From Flavobacteriaceae bacterium (GTDB taxonomy: Bacteria > Bacteroidota > Bacteroidia > Flavobacteriales > Flavobacteriaceae): 64,000 nucleotides of DNA. How positions within the stretch are numbered: position 1 is the stretch's first letter; each line of letters opens with the position of its first letter. A model generated the notes under the pieces. It saw only the letters and a list, made by a program, of their open reading frames with translations. It was not told the origin of the DNA and searched no databases. The DNA is taken from assembly GCA_016764435.1 (NCBI GenBank), contig JAESRX010000008.1, positions 1 to 64,000 on the forward strand, in the 5' to 3' direction. A program made the position numbers and the translations under genes. Positions 8,492-17,953 of the stretch are shown piece by piece.

Positions 8492-11400
8492 ATGGAAATA
8501 ATGAACAAACTCATGAAAGGGCTCGTTTTTTCTTTTCTGATTTTTGCACCCTCACTGTATTCTCAGTCAATTATTGTGGACCCTTCTGGAGAGGGGCCAT
8601 CCACGGATAATTTAGAAGAATTAATAGAGAGTGTTTTAATCAGTGGAGGATGTGCTACTGTAAATAACTTTAAAACTTCTAGTAAAGTGGGAAGCTTTAA
8701 AAGTTATGGATATTTTACAAATCTAAATCCGAATTTCCCTTTTGAAAAAGGGATTATTCTCAGTACAGGAAATACGAGTATGGCTGTTGGACCTAATAAT
8801 CAAACGGGTACAAGTGGCGGGGAGATGGATGATGGTTGGGCAGGTGATGATGATATTAAAATTATCTTAGATGAGAGGTTTAAAGATCAAAAGGACACAC
8901 ATAATGCAACCTTTATACAATTTGATTTTATCCCGAAAAATAACCTTGTAAGTTTTAATTATGTTTTTGCTTCGGAAGAATGGGAGAGTGGATCTTTCGA
9001 ATGTCCAAACTCTAAGAATACAGTGCAAGATGGATTTGCTTTTTTAATTAAAGGCCCTGGGATTACACCGGATGCTGAATTTATTGCGAAGTCAAAGGAG
9101 TGGAAGAATATAGCCTTAATTCCTGGGTCATCTACGCCAGTAAGTATAGGGACTATTTATAATAGTTCTTTATGCATTCCTGCAACTGCCTATTCTCAAT
9201 ATTATGAATCTAATATGCCGTTGAATTTTAGTGCATCCACAGGTACTGCTATTCAGTTTAATGCCCAAACTACGGTGTTAAATGTGCAAATGACAGTAGT
9301 TCCGGGAGAATTATATACACTTAAATTAGTGATCGCTGACAGGGATGATGCGGCCTTTGATTCAGCCGTATTTTTAGAGGCAGGGAGTTTTAATCTTGGA
9401 GTTGATATTGGAGAAGACCAGACAGTTACATCAGGGAATGCAGTATGTAGTGGAGGAGTACAAGAGTTAGAATCAAATCAAGAACTAAGTGTTGGTGATT
9501 TTCAGTGGAAAAAATGGAATGGGACCGTTTTTGAAGACATTGCGGGAGAAACAGGGGTTAATTACACCGTAACAAGTGGAGGAACGTATAAATTACAAAT
9601 AGAAATTTCTTCGGGCTGTGTAATGGAAGGTGAAATCACGGTAGAATTTGTAGATAAGCCAATAGCGCCAGCAACGGTGACTGATATTTCAGCATGTGAT
9701 TTAGATAATGACGGAACATTTACTTTTGATTTGAGTTCCAGAGATGTAGAGATTTTAGCAGGGCAATCGACCACTGATTTTCAGGTGAGGTATTTTCCAA
9801 CAGAGGCAGATTTAGAGGGGAATACGAATGTTTTGTCCGCAACGGCCTATATAAATACGAATGTTACAGAAACTATCTGGGCGAGGATAGAAAATAAACT
9901 GGCGGATTACTGCTACGATAAAGTAGCATTTAATTTGACATTGTTTGAAGGGGCATTCCCTAAAGCACCTGCGGCGATTTCTCCTATAATTAGCTGTGAT
10001 AATACAAGTGTCGGTACTTTTTTTGATGGATTAATTAGTGTTGATTTAACCCAGCGTTCTTCCGATATTTTAAACGGTCAAAATACAGGATTTAGCCTTG
10101 AGTTTTATACAGATCCGTTGTTTACGGCACTGTCTCTTATTGTAGATCCTCTAAATTTTGAAAATACGATTCCAGGAGGTCAAACTATTTATGTGAAAAT
10201 GAGGAATGATTTAGCAACAGAGTGTGCCGCATCTACTTCTTTTGTAATCATTGTAAAAGAAGCACCAGAAATAGGGGTATTGACAGGAATTGATCAATGT
10301 GATACAGATGGAATAAATGATGGTTTTTACACTTTTGATTTCCCTAGTTTAAAGAATACAGAAGTATTAGGAGGGCAATTACCCGCTGTTTTTAATGTTT
10401 TGTATTTTACCACTGAGGCAGATGCTATTTCCAATCAGAATAATATATCAGGAACATATACGAATACCAATGCCTCTGAAGTTATTTGGGTGAGAATGCA
10501 CAATACAGACAAGATCGATTGTTTTAAAACAAGCTCTTTTGAATTGAATGTATATAAAAGTGCCAGCCCCAAAGTAGCGGCAGATATTGGAGCACTTGTT
10601 TTCTGTGATGATACAAGTTATGGAACCGTTGTAGACGGGAAAATAGTTTTTGATTTAACCTTGCGTTCTTCGGAGATTTTAGATGGACAAAATACAGGGT
10701 TTAGTCTTCGTTTCTTTGCGGATGCATCTATGGCTGTAAGTACGGAGATTAGTGATCCTTCAAGTTATGTAAATCAAATCCCTGGAGGAGAGACTATTTA
10801 TGTTCAAATGTATAATGAGTTGTTTGTCGCTTGTGCGGAGGTTACTTCCTTTGAAATAAAGGTGGAAGAGAGTCCTGTATTAAATCCCGTGACTGTAATT
10901 AATCAATGTGATGATGATAATGATGGAACTTACCTGTTCAACTTTTCTAATTTAAAAGATGTCGAAATTTTAAACGGGCAAGCAACAGCGGTTTTTGAGG
11001 TTAAATATTATACCACAGAAACAGATGCGTCTGCGGATACTAACCAGATTCTGGGAGGCTATACAAGTAGCTTACCTGTTGAAATAATATGGTTTCGAAT
11101 TGAAAATAAAGACAAGACAAGTTGTGCTGTGGTCTCTTCATTTACTTTAAATGTATACCCAACAGCAATGCCAAAATCCAGTGGTGATATTATTGATTTA
11201 GCCTATTGTGACAGTACTATTTTTGGAACTGACACAGATGGTAAAAATATATTTGATTTAACAGAAAGAGCAATGGCTATTTTAAATGGTCAGGATGCGA
11301 TATTCACACTTTCATATTATACGGATGTAGCCATGACGAGTGCTTCTGAAATTCTAAATCCTACGACGTATGTTAATACAACTATAGGATCCCAAACCAT

Positions 11401-12829
11401 TTACGTAAAAATGACGGGGGCATATGCAGCATGTGAAGGAAGTACGTCGTTCCTTATAGTTGTAGAGCCACTCCCTGTGATCATGGGTAGTGTAATTTTA
11501 AAACAGTGTGATGATGACTCAGATGGGATTAGTGATTTTAATTTACACGAAGCCGATGCGGAAATCTCATCAAATTATAAAAATGAGGTATTTACCTATT
11601 TTAAAACGCAAAGTGATGCTTTACAAGCCGTAGATGAAATTACAAATGTGACGGTCTATACAAGTGGTATTTCTACAGTATGGGCACGAGTTGAATCGGA
11701 TAAAGGCTGTTTTAGGGTTTCAGAAGTGACCTTAATTGTGTCAACTACCTTAATTCCTTCTTCATTTTTACAGGAATTTAGAACATGTGATGATACTGCT
11801 GATGGTGATAATACGAATGGTATTTCTGTGTTTGATTTTTCAAGTATGGATGCTACTATTCTAGCAGCAGGTTTTTTCCCTGTAGGACAACAGCCAATCA
11901 TCTCTTATTATAAAAATGATGCTGACGCCTTGGCTGAAAAAAATAAAATTATTGACATTTCAAATTACAGGAATGTTGACAGTCCAAATGAGCAGTTTAT
12001 TTATGTGCGTGTAGATAGCGGCTTGAACAATGATTGTATTGGTTTTGGTCCACACATAAAATTAATTGTAACGAAGGTTCCTGATGTGTCATTAGATTCT
12101 GCGGGTGTTTTTTGTAGAAATAATTCTCCTAAAACCATTGCTGTTAAAAACCCGAACCCTTTACTGGTGTATGATTGGGTAGATGCTAGTGGTTCAAATA
12201 TAGGGACAGGAAGTGCTATTGAGATTTCAAAAGAAGGTGAATATACAGTGGTAGGAGTAGATGCAAGTGGCTGTGAGTCGAGTCCTAAGACTATTGAAAT
12301 GTCGCTATCAGAGATGGCGTTACTTAGTCTAAGTGCTATTACCATAGTAGATAGTAATAGTAATAGCAATAGTATTCTTGTGGATGCGTCAGCTATAGGA
12401 GCTGGGGATTATGAATATGCTTTAGACGAAATAAATGGAGATTACCAAGAGGATTCTTATTTTGGAAATATAGCGCCAGGTATTTACACCTTATATGTAA
12501 GAGATAAAAACCAGTGTGGAATTGCCCAGTTAGAAGTATCAGTACTTGGTTTTCCAAGATTTTTTACGCCTAACAATGATGGATTTAATGATTATTGGAA
12601 TATTAAAGGATTGAGTAAAAACAGGTATTCCAAGGCGACAGTATCTGTTTTTGATAGGTTTGGAAAGTTACTGAAAACTTTTGATGAGAATGATATTGGT
12701 TGGGATGGAAGTTTCAATGGTTATCGTGTAGTTTCTTCAGATTATTGGTATGTGATTACACTGGTAGATCTGAAAGGGAAAACGAGGGTTGTAAAAGGGA
12801 ATTTTAGTCTGATTAGACGTGGGAATTAA
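8492..12829 (+). CDS. Large repeat-containing T9SS type B secreted protein (choice-of-anchor L)
   Basis: The 1445-residue protein starts with a signal peptide ending YSQS. An alternative ATG at 8501 would remove three residues and is equally good. Residues about 25-305 form a choice-of-anchor L domain (FDFIPKNNLVSFNYVFASEEW; DRDDAAFDSAVFLEAGSF). A short PKD-like segment follows, then eight repeats of about 100 residues from about residue 400 to 1190. Each repeat starts with a CD(x)nDG motif followed by FDL and ILxGQ-like words. The last 90 residues (PRFFTPNNDGFNDYWNIKG ... FDRFGKLL ... WDGSFNG ... VVKGNF) are a T9SS type B sorting domain. The protein is predicted to be exported by T9SS and displayed at or released from the cell surface, perhaps as an adhesin. 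Confidence 0.9.
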   Translation: MEIMNKLMKGLVFSFLIFAPSLYSQSIIVDPSGEGPSTDNLEELIESVLISGGCATVNNFKTSSKVGSFKSYGYFTNLNPNFPFEKGIILSTGNTSMAVGPNNQTGTSGGEMDDGWAGDDDIKIILDERFKDQKDTHNATFIQFDFIPKNNLVSFNYVFASEEWESGSFECPNSKNTVQDGFAFLIKGPGITPDAEFIAKSKEWKNIALIPGSSTPVSIGTIYNSSLCIPATAYSQYYESNMPLNFSASTGTAIQFNAQTTVLNVQMTVVPGELYTLKLVIADRDDAAFDSAVFLEAGSFNLGVDIGEDQTVTSGNAVCSGGVQELESNQELSVGDFQWKKWNGTVFEDIAGETGVNYTVTSGGTYKLQIEISSGCVMEGEITVEFVDKPIAPATVTDISACDLDNDGTFTFDLSSRDVEILAGQSTTDFQVRYFPTEADLEGNTNVLSATAYINTNVTETIWARIENKLADYCYDKVAFNLTLFEGAFPKAPAAISPIISCDNTSVGTFFDGLISVDLTQRSSDILNGQNTGFSLEFYTDPLFTALSLIVDPLNFENTIPGGQTIYVKMRNDLATECAASTSFVIIVKEAPEIGVLTGIDQCDTDGINDGFYTFDFPSLKNTEVLGGQLPAVFNVLYFTTEADAISNQNNISGTYTNTNASEVIWVRMHNTDKIDCFKTSSFELNVYKSASPKVAADIGALVFCDDTSYGTVVDGKIVFDLTLRSSEILDGQNTGFSLRFFADASMAVSTEISDPSSYVNQIPGGETIYVQMYNELFVACAEVTSFEIKVEESPVLNPVTVINQCDDDNDGTYLFNFSNLKDVEILNGQATAVFEVKYYTTETDASADTNQILGGYTSSLPVEIIWFRIENKDKTSCAVVSSFTLNVYPTAMPKSSGDIIDLAYCDSTIFGTDTDGKNIFDLTERAMAILNGQDAIFTLSYYTDVAMTSASEILNPTTYVNTTIGSQTIYVKMTGAYAACEGSTSFLIVVEPLPVIMGSVILKQCDDDSDGISDFNLHEADAEISSNYKNEVFTYFKTQSDALQAVDEITNVTVYTSGISTVWARVESDKGCFRVSEVTLIVSTTLIPSSFLQEFRTCDDTADGDNTNGISVFDFSSMDATILAAGFFPVGQQPIISYYKNDADALAEKNKIIDISNYRNVDSPNEQFIYVRVDSGLNNDCIGFGPHIKLIVTKVPDVSLDSAGVFCRNNSPKTIAVKNPNPLLVYDWVDASGSNIGTGSAIEISKEGEYTVVGVDASGCESSPKTIEMSLSEMALLSLSAITIVDSNSNSNSILVDASAIGAGDYEYALDEINGDYQEDSYFGNIAPGIYTLYVRDKNQCGIAQLEVSVLGFPRFFTPNNDGFNDYWNIKGLSKNRYSKATVSVFDRFGKLLKTFDENDIGWDGSFNGYRVVSSDYWYVITLVDLKGKTRVVKGNFSLIRRGN
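9660..12060 (+). repeat. Eight tandem ~300-base coding repeats
   Basis: The Cys-Asp codon pair that starts each unit occurs at 9695, 9995, 10298, 10604, 10907, 11207, 11507 and 11786. The spacing is 300, 303, 306, 303, 300, 300 and 279 bases. Units alternate between an A type (CDxDNDG, an EF-hand-like acidic loop) and a B type (CDxTxxGTxxDG), so the higher-order repeat for the first six units is about 600 bases. Confidence 0.85.
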
Positions 12830-13258
12830 TGGATGGTTAAAAGAAAGGGGATGTTTTTTTGAGAAGATATTTTTTAAAAAACAACTATAAATATTGACGT
12901 TAATTTCTCGTTACATTGAGTGGTTTTTGGATTGTTTTTAGATAAAATATAATCTAAAAATTGTATTGAGATGTGTTTCTTGCATAAGTCCGTCTATAGT
13001 AGTTCGCCTTAGGTATACATTTTTTTTACTACACTATTGTTTTAGTATATCACTATTTCAGGACGGGACACAGGATAAAACAAAAGAGCAACGTTTTTAA
13101 ACGTTGCTCTTTTGTTTTAGGAGGAGTTTTTACTTCTCTAATAGGAACATTAATGCTGTATGTAAATAGGTTCTCCGATCAAGTTTTTGGAGCGTTTTTT
13201 AGTTCTTTTTTGATAAAAAATAATACTATTTACAAACAGTTTTTTGAGGTGTTTGGTG
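12830..13258. other. Intergenic region between convergent genes
   Basis: This 429-base gap separates the T9SS protein gene from the FadL-like gene. Its only clear content is the perfect palindromic terminator at 13077-13118. The sequence from 12840 to 13070 is AT-rich with no ORF or RNA gene I can support. Confidence 0.6.
13077..13118. terminator. Bidirectional terminator
   Basis: Two perfectly complementary 20-base arms, with AAAACAAAAGAGCAACG outermost, are separated by only two bases. The A-rich and T-rich flanks make it able to end transcription from both convergent neighbours, the T9SS protein gene on the plus strand and the FadL-like gene on the minus strand. Confidence 0.85.
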
Positions 13259-14602
13259 TTATAATTTAATTGTAAGTGTCGCTGTTATTTTAGAAGTGTC
13301 AATATCTAAACTGGCGGCGTTTACGGCGTAATCATCGCTTGGGTAAAAATTATAAGCAGCGGTATTGTTATCCTTTTGATAGGCAATGTCAATTTTAAAA
13401 CCTCTGAAGTTGAATCCAGCTCCTAATGAAAATCCACGAATGTCATCAGATGAAATAGCTGTTTTGTAAGGGCTTTTTTCGGTGTGGTAACCACCTCTAA
13501 GTGATAGTTTGTCTATGCGCCATTCTGTACCGATTTTTATTCCTGAAGTGCTGTTTAGGTCATTTTTAATCGCATTATTATCGGTGTAAAAATCATTTCC
13601 TTTAAAATGGATATTACTGTAATTTTTATAATTATAATCGACACTTATTAAACCGTATTTGTTAAATATATAAGCGAAACTCGCAGTTAGTTTACTTGGA
13701 GTTCTTAGTTTATAGGTGAAGTTATTGATTCCTGAGTAGAAGGGAAGAGAGTTTCCTGTATTACTATAGGCGAGAACGGAGTCTTCTTCTATTGAATCTT
13801 CTATTAAGTTATACCAAATAGGAGACTGGTAGGCCAGTCCAATACGCATATTCTCAGTAGGTTTTCCTATCACCCCGACACTGAATGATATTCCATCACC
13901 GTAGGTAGAAAGTTCTTGAATGTAAGACGCGTTTAATTCATTGGCATTGCCATCGTGGTTGTACTCTTCTAAGACTGTTTGTTGAGCGTGTTTTACGTCG
14001 TAGCTGTTGATGGAGGCTCCAACGTATAAGAACTTATTATATTGAGAAGCAACGGAAAAAGTATAGCGTTTATTTTCACCTTCTGTAAAATTTCCAAACG
14101 CTTGTCCTGTAGTTTTGGTGTATGGGTAGGAGTCATTGTCAATTTCATCACCGGTCCAAGTGGCAACTCCACTATTTCCACGTGCTATCCAGCTACCATC
14201 GTAATCATTAGATCTGCTATAGTTAAAACCTAAGACTATCTTTTTCCACTCGGAGTTATTCGGGGTATTGAATACAAAAACAACACCTGCTTGCGCAAAA
14301 TTGGTAAAATTGTAATCGTTTTCAGTAATTGTATTGTAATAGTTACTTGTGGTGGCGTCGTCTCTAAAACTTAAAGATGTAGAAAATTCACTATTTTTAA
14401 ACACAGCAGCTCCAGCGGGGTTAATGTCCACTGCTGATAAATCTCCTCCAAGGGCTCCGAAAGCGCCACTTAAAGCATTGAATCTAGCAGTTCCGTTAAT
14501 GTTTTCGTGTGTTAATAAAGCACCCATATCTCCATAGCTCAATGTTTGGGCGCTTAGGGAAAAACTAAGGCATAAAAGCCCAATATAAAATATTTTTTTC
14601 AT
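13259..14602 (-). CDS. OMPP1/FadL/TodX-family outer membrane transport protein
   Basis: The 447-residue protein has a signal peptide (about 1-19, LSFSLSAQ) and then a region typical of the FadL family in Bacteroidota: ARFNALSGAFGALGGDLSAV and NPAGAAVFKNSEFS (about 40-72). The remainder alternates aromatic and polar residues like a beta-barrel and ends in an IKL strand. E. coli FadL imports long-chain fatty acids; the substrate here is unknown, since relatives carry various hydrophobic compounds. Flavobacterial versions are often labelled hemin receptor without proof. It follows the Tyr-rich lipoprotein gene by 57 bases and is probably co-transcribed. Confidence 0.82.
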   Translation of the reverse strand: MKKIFYIGLLCLSFSLSAQTLSYGDMGALLTHENINGTARFNALSGAFGALGGDLSAVDINPAGAAVFKNSEFSTSLSFRDDATTSNYYNTITENDYNFTNFAQAGVVFVFNTPNNSEWKKIVLGFNYSRSNDYDGSWIARGNSGVATWTGDEIDNDSYPYTKTTGQAFGNFTEGENKRYTFSVASQYNKFLYVGASINSYDVKHAQQTVLEEYNHDGNANELNASYIQELSTYGDGISFSVGVIGKPTENMRIGLAYQSPIWYNLIEDSIEEDSVLAYSNTGNSLPFYSGINNFTYKLRTPSKLTASFAYIFNKYGLISVDYNYKNYSNIHFKGNDFYTDNNAIKNDLNSTSGIKIGTEWRIDKLSLRGGYHTEKSPYKTAISSDDIRGFSLGAGFNFRGFKIDIAYQKDNNTAAYNFYPSDDYAVNAASLDIDTSKITATLTIKL

Positions 14603-14659
14603 AGTAATGATTTTGTAAATAGATGGATAAAGGGTTTTAAATTCGTTAAGTGCTGTGGC

Positions 14660-15757
14660 TTAGCCTCGTCTTCTAGAGCCACTACTAGATCTCCCGCTAC
14701 TTCTGTTCGATGAACTTCTAGAAGAACTTCTGTTGTAAGATCTATTACTAGAGCTACTTCTTCTGTTGGTTGAGTACGAATTATTGTTAGAAGAATTACT
14801 TTTTCTAGGGGTGTACGTTCTTTTTGTAGAGGTTCTTTTGGTCGTGCTTCTTTTGATAGAAGAAGAGGTGGCTCTCCTATTCGTATTGCTACTATTGCTC
14901 CTTCTGATGGTATTTCCAGAAGATTGGGTCCTACGGCTGTTATCGTAGACGCCTCGTCTGTTGGTTGAATTACTCCTTCTTGTTGTTGAATAAGGGCTTG
15001 TAGAGACGCTTCTTCTACTGAGAGTACGGCGCTTATTCGTAGTGTATTTTTTGTTATTTAGAGTGGTTCTTCTTTTGGTAGATGAAGTTGTACGTTTTCC
15101 GTAGGTAGTGTAGTTTCTGTTACTTTTGGAATAGTAGGGGCTATACGAGTTGTGCCCATACAGGTTGTTATATCCATAGTAGTTGTATCCTCCGTAATAA
15201 CTTCCATAATACTCTCCATAATAGGAATTGTAATTCCCATAATTATAAGCGTAGTAAGGATTGTGGTAGGGGTGATAATTTCTCCAAGTATTGTAGTGAT
15301 TGCTTCCATAATAATAAGAAGACCCGTAGGGGTAATAGTAAGGGTAATTCGAAGAATTATAGCCGTAATAATAAGGAGAACTGTGAACACTGATGCTTAC
15401 ATTGTCTGTTTGTTCCCAAGGCGTGTTGTATTCATTGTAATTCGTGTCAGACTCGTAGTTGGTTTCATAATCTATGTCTTCCAGATTGGTGACTATATCT
15501 TCCGTATCTAGATTGCTATAATCCATAGAGACAGATCCACTAAAGTATTCACGTGCGGAAATTTGACTCGCTTGGTCATTGAACTCAGGGGTAGAGATCG
15601 TTCTTTGTTGGTACACCGGAGTAGCGGAAGTGTAAATACCATCGTCATCCGTGTTGTACACACTTTGGTAAGTTCCACAAGATGCTAGCATTGAAAAAAG
15701 CATTAAAAACAAGCCTTTTTTGAGGTGTTTGTTAATTAAAAATGTAAAAACTTCCAT
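14660..15757 (-). CDS. Low-complexity lipoprotein, Tyr/Gly-rich then Arg/Ser-rich
   Basis: The 365-residue protein has a signal with lipobox LASC at about residues 24-27. Residues about 30-95 are acidic. Residues about 125-210 are extremely rich in Tyr, Asn, Gly and Ser (for example YYYGYNSSNYPYYYPYGSSY). The last 150 residues are almost only Arg, Ser, Thr, Asn and Lys, ending GSRRRG. The charge therefore runs from acidic to strongly basic along the chain. I know no biochemical function. Similar flavobacterial proteins, sometimes mislabelled vitellogenin, sit beside FadL-like and proS genes. The sequence suggests an intrinsically disordered, perhaps polyanion-binding, envelope protein; that is inference. 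It is divergent from proS. Confidence 0.75.
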   Translation of the reverse strand: MEVFTFLINKHLKKGLFLMLFSMLASCGTYQSVYNTDDDGIYTSATPVYQQRTISTPEFNDQASQISAREYFSGSVSMDYSNLDTEDIVTNLEDIDYETNYESDTNYNEYNTPWEQTDNVSISVHSSPYYYGYNSSNYPYYYPYGSSYYYGSNHYNTWRNYHPYHNPYYAYNYGNYNSYYGEYYGSYYGGYNYYGYNNLYGHNSYSPYYSKSNRNYTTYGKRTTSSTKRRTTLNNKKYTTNKRRTLSRRSVSTSPYSTTRRSNSTNRRGVYDNSRRTQSSGNTIRRSNSSNTNRRATSSSIKRSTTKRTSTKRTYTPRKSNSSNNNSYSTNRRSSSSNRSYNRSSSRSSSNRSSGRSSSGSRRRG

Positions 15758-15778
15758 AATCAGTGTGTTTTTTATTAG

Positions 15779-15806
15779 TTGAACAATCTAAAAATAATTA
15801 GTTTTG
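15779..15806 (+). promoter_or_regulatory. Promoter of proS
   Basis: TTG at 15779-15781 and TAGTTTTG at 15799-15806 are 17 bases apart, matching the Bacteroidota -33/-7 pattern. The predicted start near 15812 leaves a leader of about 53 bases. Confidence 0.6.
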
Positions 15807-15822
15807 CTGCAAATTAGTATTT

Positions 15823-15844
15823 ATATTGTGAAAATACACAATAT
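15823..15844. repeat. Inverted repeat in the proS leader
   Basis: ATATTGTG and CACAATAT form perfect 8-base arms around a 6-base spacer, about 22 bases before the proS ATG. Downstream of the predicted transcription start it could be a short RNA hairpin near the ribosome site or a protein-binding palindrome. Confidence 0.5.
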
Positions 15845-15865
15845 TTATGCCAAACTTATTAATAT

Positions 15866-17341
15866 ATGAGCAAGAACTTAACGAAACGAGATCAAGATTA
15901 TTCCAAGTGGTATAACGAGCTAGTTGTTAAAGCTGATCTAGCTGAAAACTCTGGTGTTAGAGGCTGTATGGTGATTAAGCCTTACGGTTACGCAATTTGG
16001 GAAAAAATCCAAGCAGAATTGGATAGAATGTTTAAGGAGACAGGACATGAAAATGCATATTTCCCCTTGCTTATACCCAAGTCATATTTAAGCAAAGAAG
16101 CACAGCATGTAGATGGTTTTGCAAAAGAATGTGCCGTAGTGACACATTATAGATTAAAAAATGCAGAGGATGGAAGTGGTATTATTGTAGATCCTGATGC
16201 AAAATTAGAAGAAGAACTTATTATTAGGCCTACTTCTGAAACAATTATATGGAGTACTTATAAAAGATGGATTGAATCGTATAGAGATTTACCATTAAAA
16301 ATTAATCAATGGGCGAATGTAGTGCGTTGGGAAATGCGTACAAGGTTGTTTTTGCGTACTTCAGAATTTTTATGGCAAGAAGGACATACCGCTCATGCTT
16401 TAGAGTCTGAAGCTGTCGAAGAGACAAAATTGATTTTAGATATCTACGAAGAGTTTGCGCAGAATTTTATGGCCATGCCAGTAATAAAAGGAGTGAAAAC
16501 TGAAAGTGAACGCTTTGCAGGAGCACTGGATACCTATTGTATCGAAGCACTGATGCAGGATGGAAAAGCATTGCAAGCGGGAACGTCTCATTTCTTAGGG
16601 CAAAACTTCGCAAAAGCCTTCGATGTACAGTATACGTCTAAAGAAGGGAAGAGAGAATTTGTATGGGCGTCCTCATGGGGGGTTTCTACACGTTTAATCG
16701 GAGGATTGATCATGACGCACTCGGATGACTTAGGATTGGTGTTACCGCCTAAATTAGCGCCGATACAAGTGGTGATTGTTCCTATTCATAGAAACGATGA
16801 TCAATTGGATGCTATTTCTGAAAAAGTAAATGGACTGGTAAAAGAATTAAGGAAAGTAGGAGTGTCTGTTAAATTTGATAATAGAACCACTCATAAGCCT
16901 GGATTTAAATTTGCCGAATACGAACTTAAAGGGGTGCCTTTAAGAATTGCAATAGGACCAAGAGATTTGGAAAATGGAACTGTTGAAATAGCACGTAGAG
17001 ATACCTTGAAGAAAGAGACGATCAATTTTGATACAATTGTACCGTTTGTTCAAGAAACTTTAGAGGCGATTCAGGACAATTTATACCAACGCGCATTAAA
17101 CTATAGAGAGGATCATACGACCGAAGTGGACACTTTTGATGAGTTTAAGAAAGTGTTAAAGGAAAAAGGTGGATTTATTGCTGCTCACTGGGATGGAACT
17201 ACCGAAACAGAGGATAAAATAGCCGAAATTACCAAAGCCTCAATACGTTGCATTCCTTTAGATGTAGTGCAGGAGGAGGGTGTTTGTGTGTTTTCAGGCA
17301 AGAAATCAAAGCATCGAGTGCTGTTTGCAAAATCTTATTAA
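15866..17341 (+). CDS. proS: Prolyl-tRNA synthetase (archaeal/eukaryotic type)
   Basis: The enzyme charges tRNA-Pro with proline. At 491 residues it belongs to the short, type 3 (archaeal/eukaryotic-like) ProRS group, which lacks the editing insertion of E. coli ProS. Class II motifs are visible: [15 protein letters not shown] (about 125-139), the motif 2 region [20 protein letters not shown] (about 152-171) and the motif 3 region with [17 protein letters not shown] (about 276-292). An anticodon-binding domain follows from about residue 295, and a C-terminal extension with IRCIPLD ends the protein. It is the first gene of a translation-related cluster followed by two tRNA genes and rpsT. Confidence 0.97.
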   Translation: MSKNLTKRDQDYSKWYNELVVKADLAENSGVRGCMVIKPYGYAIWEKIQAELDRMFKETGHENAYFPLLIPKSYLSKEAQHVDGFAKECAVVTHYRLKNAEDGSGIIVDPDAKLEEELIIRPTSETIIWSTYKRWIESYRDLPLKINQWANVVRWEMRTRLFLRTSEFLWQEGHTAHALESEAVEETKLILDIYEEFAQNFMAMPVIKGVKTESERFAGALDTYCIEALMQDGKALQAGTSHFLGQNFAKAFDVQYTSKEGKREFVWASSWGVSTRLIGGLIMTHSDDLGLVLPPKLAPIQVVIVPIHRNDDQLDAISEKVNGLVKELRKVGVSVKFDNRTTHKPGFKFAEYELKGVPLRIAIGPRDLENGTVEIARRDTLKKETINFDTIVPFVQETLEAIQDNLYQRALNYREDHTTEVDTFDEFKKVLKEKGGFIAAHWDGTTETEDKIAEITKASIRCIPLDVVQEEGVCVFSGKKSKHRVLFAKSY

Positions 17342-17360
17342 AAGTTTTTGTAAAAAAGTG

Positions 17361-17390
17361 TTGCTAGATTGAAAAAAGAGTGTAGTTTTG
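17361..17390 (+). promoter_or_regulatory. Promoter of first tRNA-Glu
   Basis: TTG (17361-17363) and TAGTTTTG (17383-17390) are 19 bases apart, a full match to the Bacteroidota -33/-7 promoter. It lies about 55 bases before the tRNA. Confidence 0.7.
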
Positions 17391-17443
17391 CAACCGCAAT
17401 CAGAGATACAAACTTTAGAGTTTAAGTCAACGTTGCAAAATTA

Positions 17444-17515
17444 GGTCCGTTCGTCTAGGGGTTAGGACGCATGGTTTTCATCCATGTAACAGGGGTTCGA
17501 TTCCCCTACGGACTA
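17444..17515 (+). tRNA. tRNA-Glu (anticodon UUC), copy 1
   Basis: A full cloverleaf can be drawn: acceptor GGTCCGT paired with ACGGACT (first pair G-U), D arm GTCTAGGGGTTAGGAC, anticodon stem CATGG/CCATG with loop TTTTCAT giving anticodon TTC, and T arm AGGGG TTCGATT CCCCT. The discriminator is A, and CCA is not encoded. It is identical to the copy at 17581. Confidence 0.95.
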
Positions 17516-17529
17516 CAAGAAAATAAAGC

Positions 17530-17560
17530 TTGTGTAAGTAGTTTTAAAGTTATATATTTG
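17530..17560 (+). promoter_or_regulatory. Promoter of second tRNA-Glu (and possibly rpsT)
   Basis: TTG (17530-17532) and TATATTTG (17553-17560) are 20 bases apart. The promoter lies between the two tRNA copies, so the second tRNA can be expressed independently. rpsT begins only 32 bases after that tRNA and may be co-transcribed. Confidence 0.65.
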
Positions 17561-17580
17561 CACTCGGAAAAACAAATAAC

Positions 17581-17652
17581 GGTCCGTTCGTCTAGGGGTT
17601 AGGACGCATGGTTTTCATCCATGTAACAGGGGTTCGATTCCCCTACGGACTA
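17581..17652 (+). tRNA. tRNA-Glu (anticodon UUC), copy 2
   Basis: All 72 bases are identical to the copy at 17444-17515, including the G-U first acceptor pair and the UUC anticodon. Identity also continues a few bases past the 3' end (CAAGAA), which suggests a recent tandem duplication or gene conversion. Confidence 0.95.
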
Positions 17653-17684
17653 CAAGAATTATCAATTTACAAAGTAATTTAAAA

Positions 17685-17936
17685 ATGGCAAATCACAAGT
17701 CAGCATTAAAAAGAATAAGAAGTAACGAGACTAAACGCTTGAGAAATAAATATCAACATAAAACTACACGTAATGCTGTAAGGGATTTACGTGCAACTAC
17801 TGAAAAGGCTGAAGCGCAAGCTTTATTACCTAAAGTAGTAGCTATGTTAGATAGATTAGCAAAAAACAATGTAATCCATGCCAATAAGGCAGGAAACTTA
17901 AAATCTAAATTGACTCGCTTTGTAGCAGCTCTTTAA
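17685..17936 (+). CDS. rpsT: 30S ribosomal protein S20
   Basis: S20 is a helical protein that binds the bottom of 16S rRNA in the small ribosomal subunit. The 83-residue sequence has the usual start [20 protein letters not shown], a basic N-terminal helix, and the conserved [20 protein letters not shown] near the end. The usual family length is 83-90. It lies 32 bases after the second tRNA-Glu and is followed by a strong terminator. Confidence 0.97.
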   Translation: MANHKSALKRIRSNETKRLRNKYQHKTTRNAVRDLRATTEKAEAQALLPKVVAMLDRLAKNNVIHANKAGNLKSKLTRFVAAL

Positions 17937-17953
17937 TTTTAATAAAAATATCT

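Noticed and set aside
15058-15511. Open frames of 110 and 119 codons opposite or offset to the Tyr-rich lipoprotein
   Set aside because: They are by-products of the low-complexity codon pattern of the real gene; their Ile/Thr/Val repeats have no protein logic.
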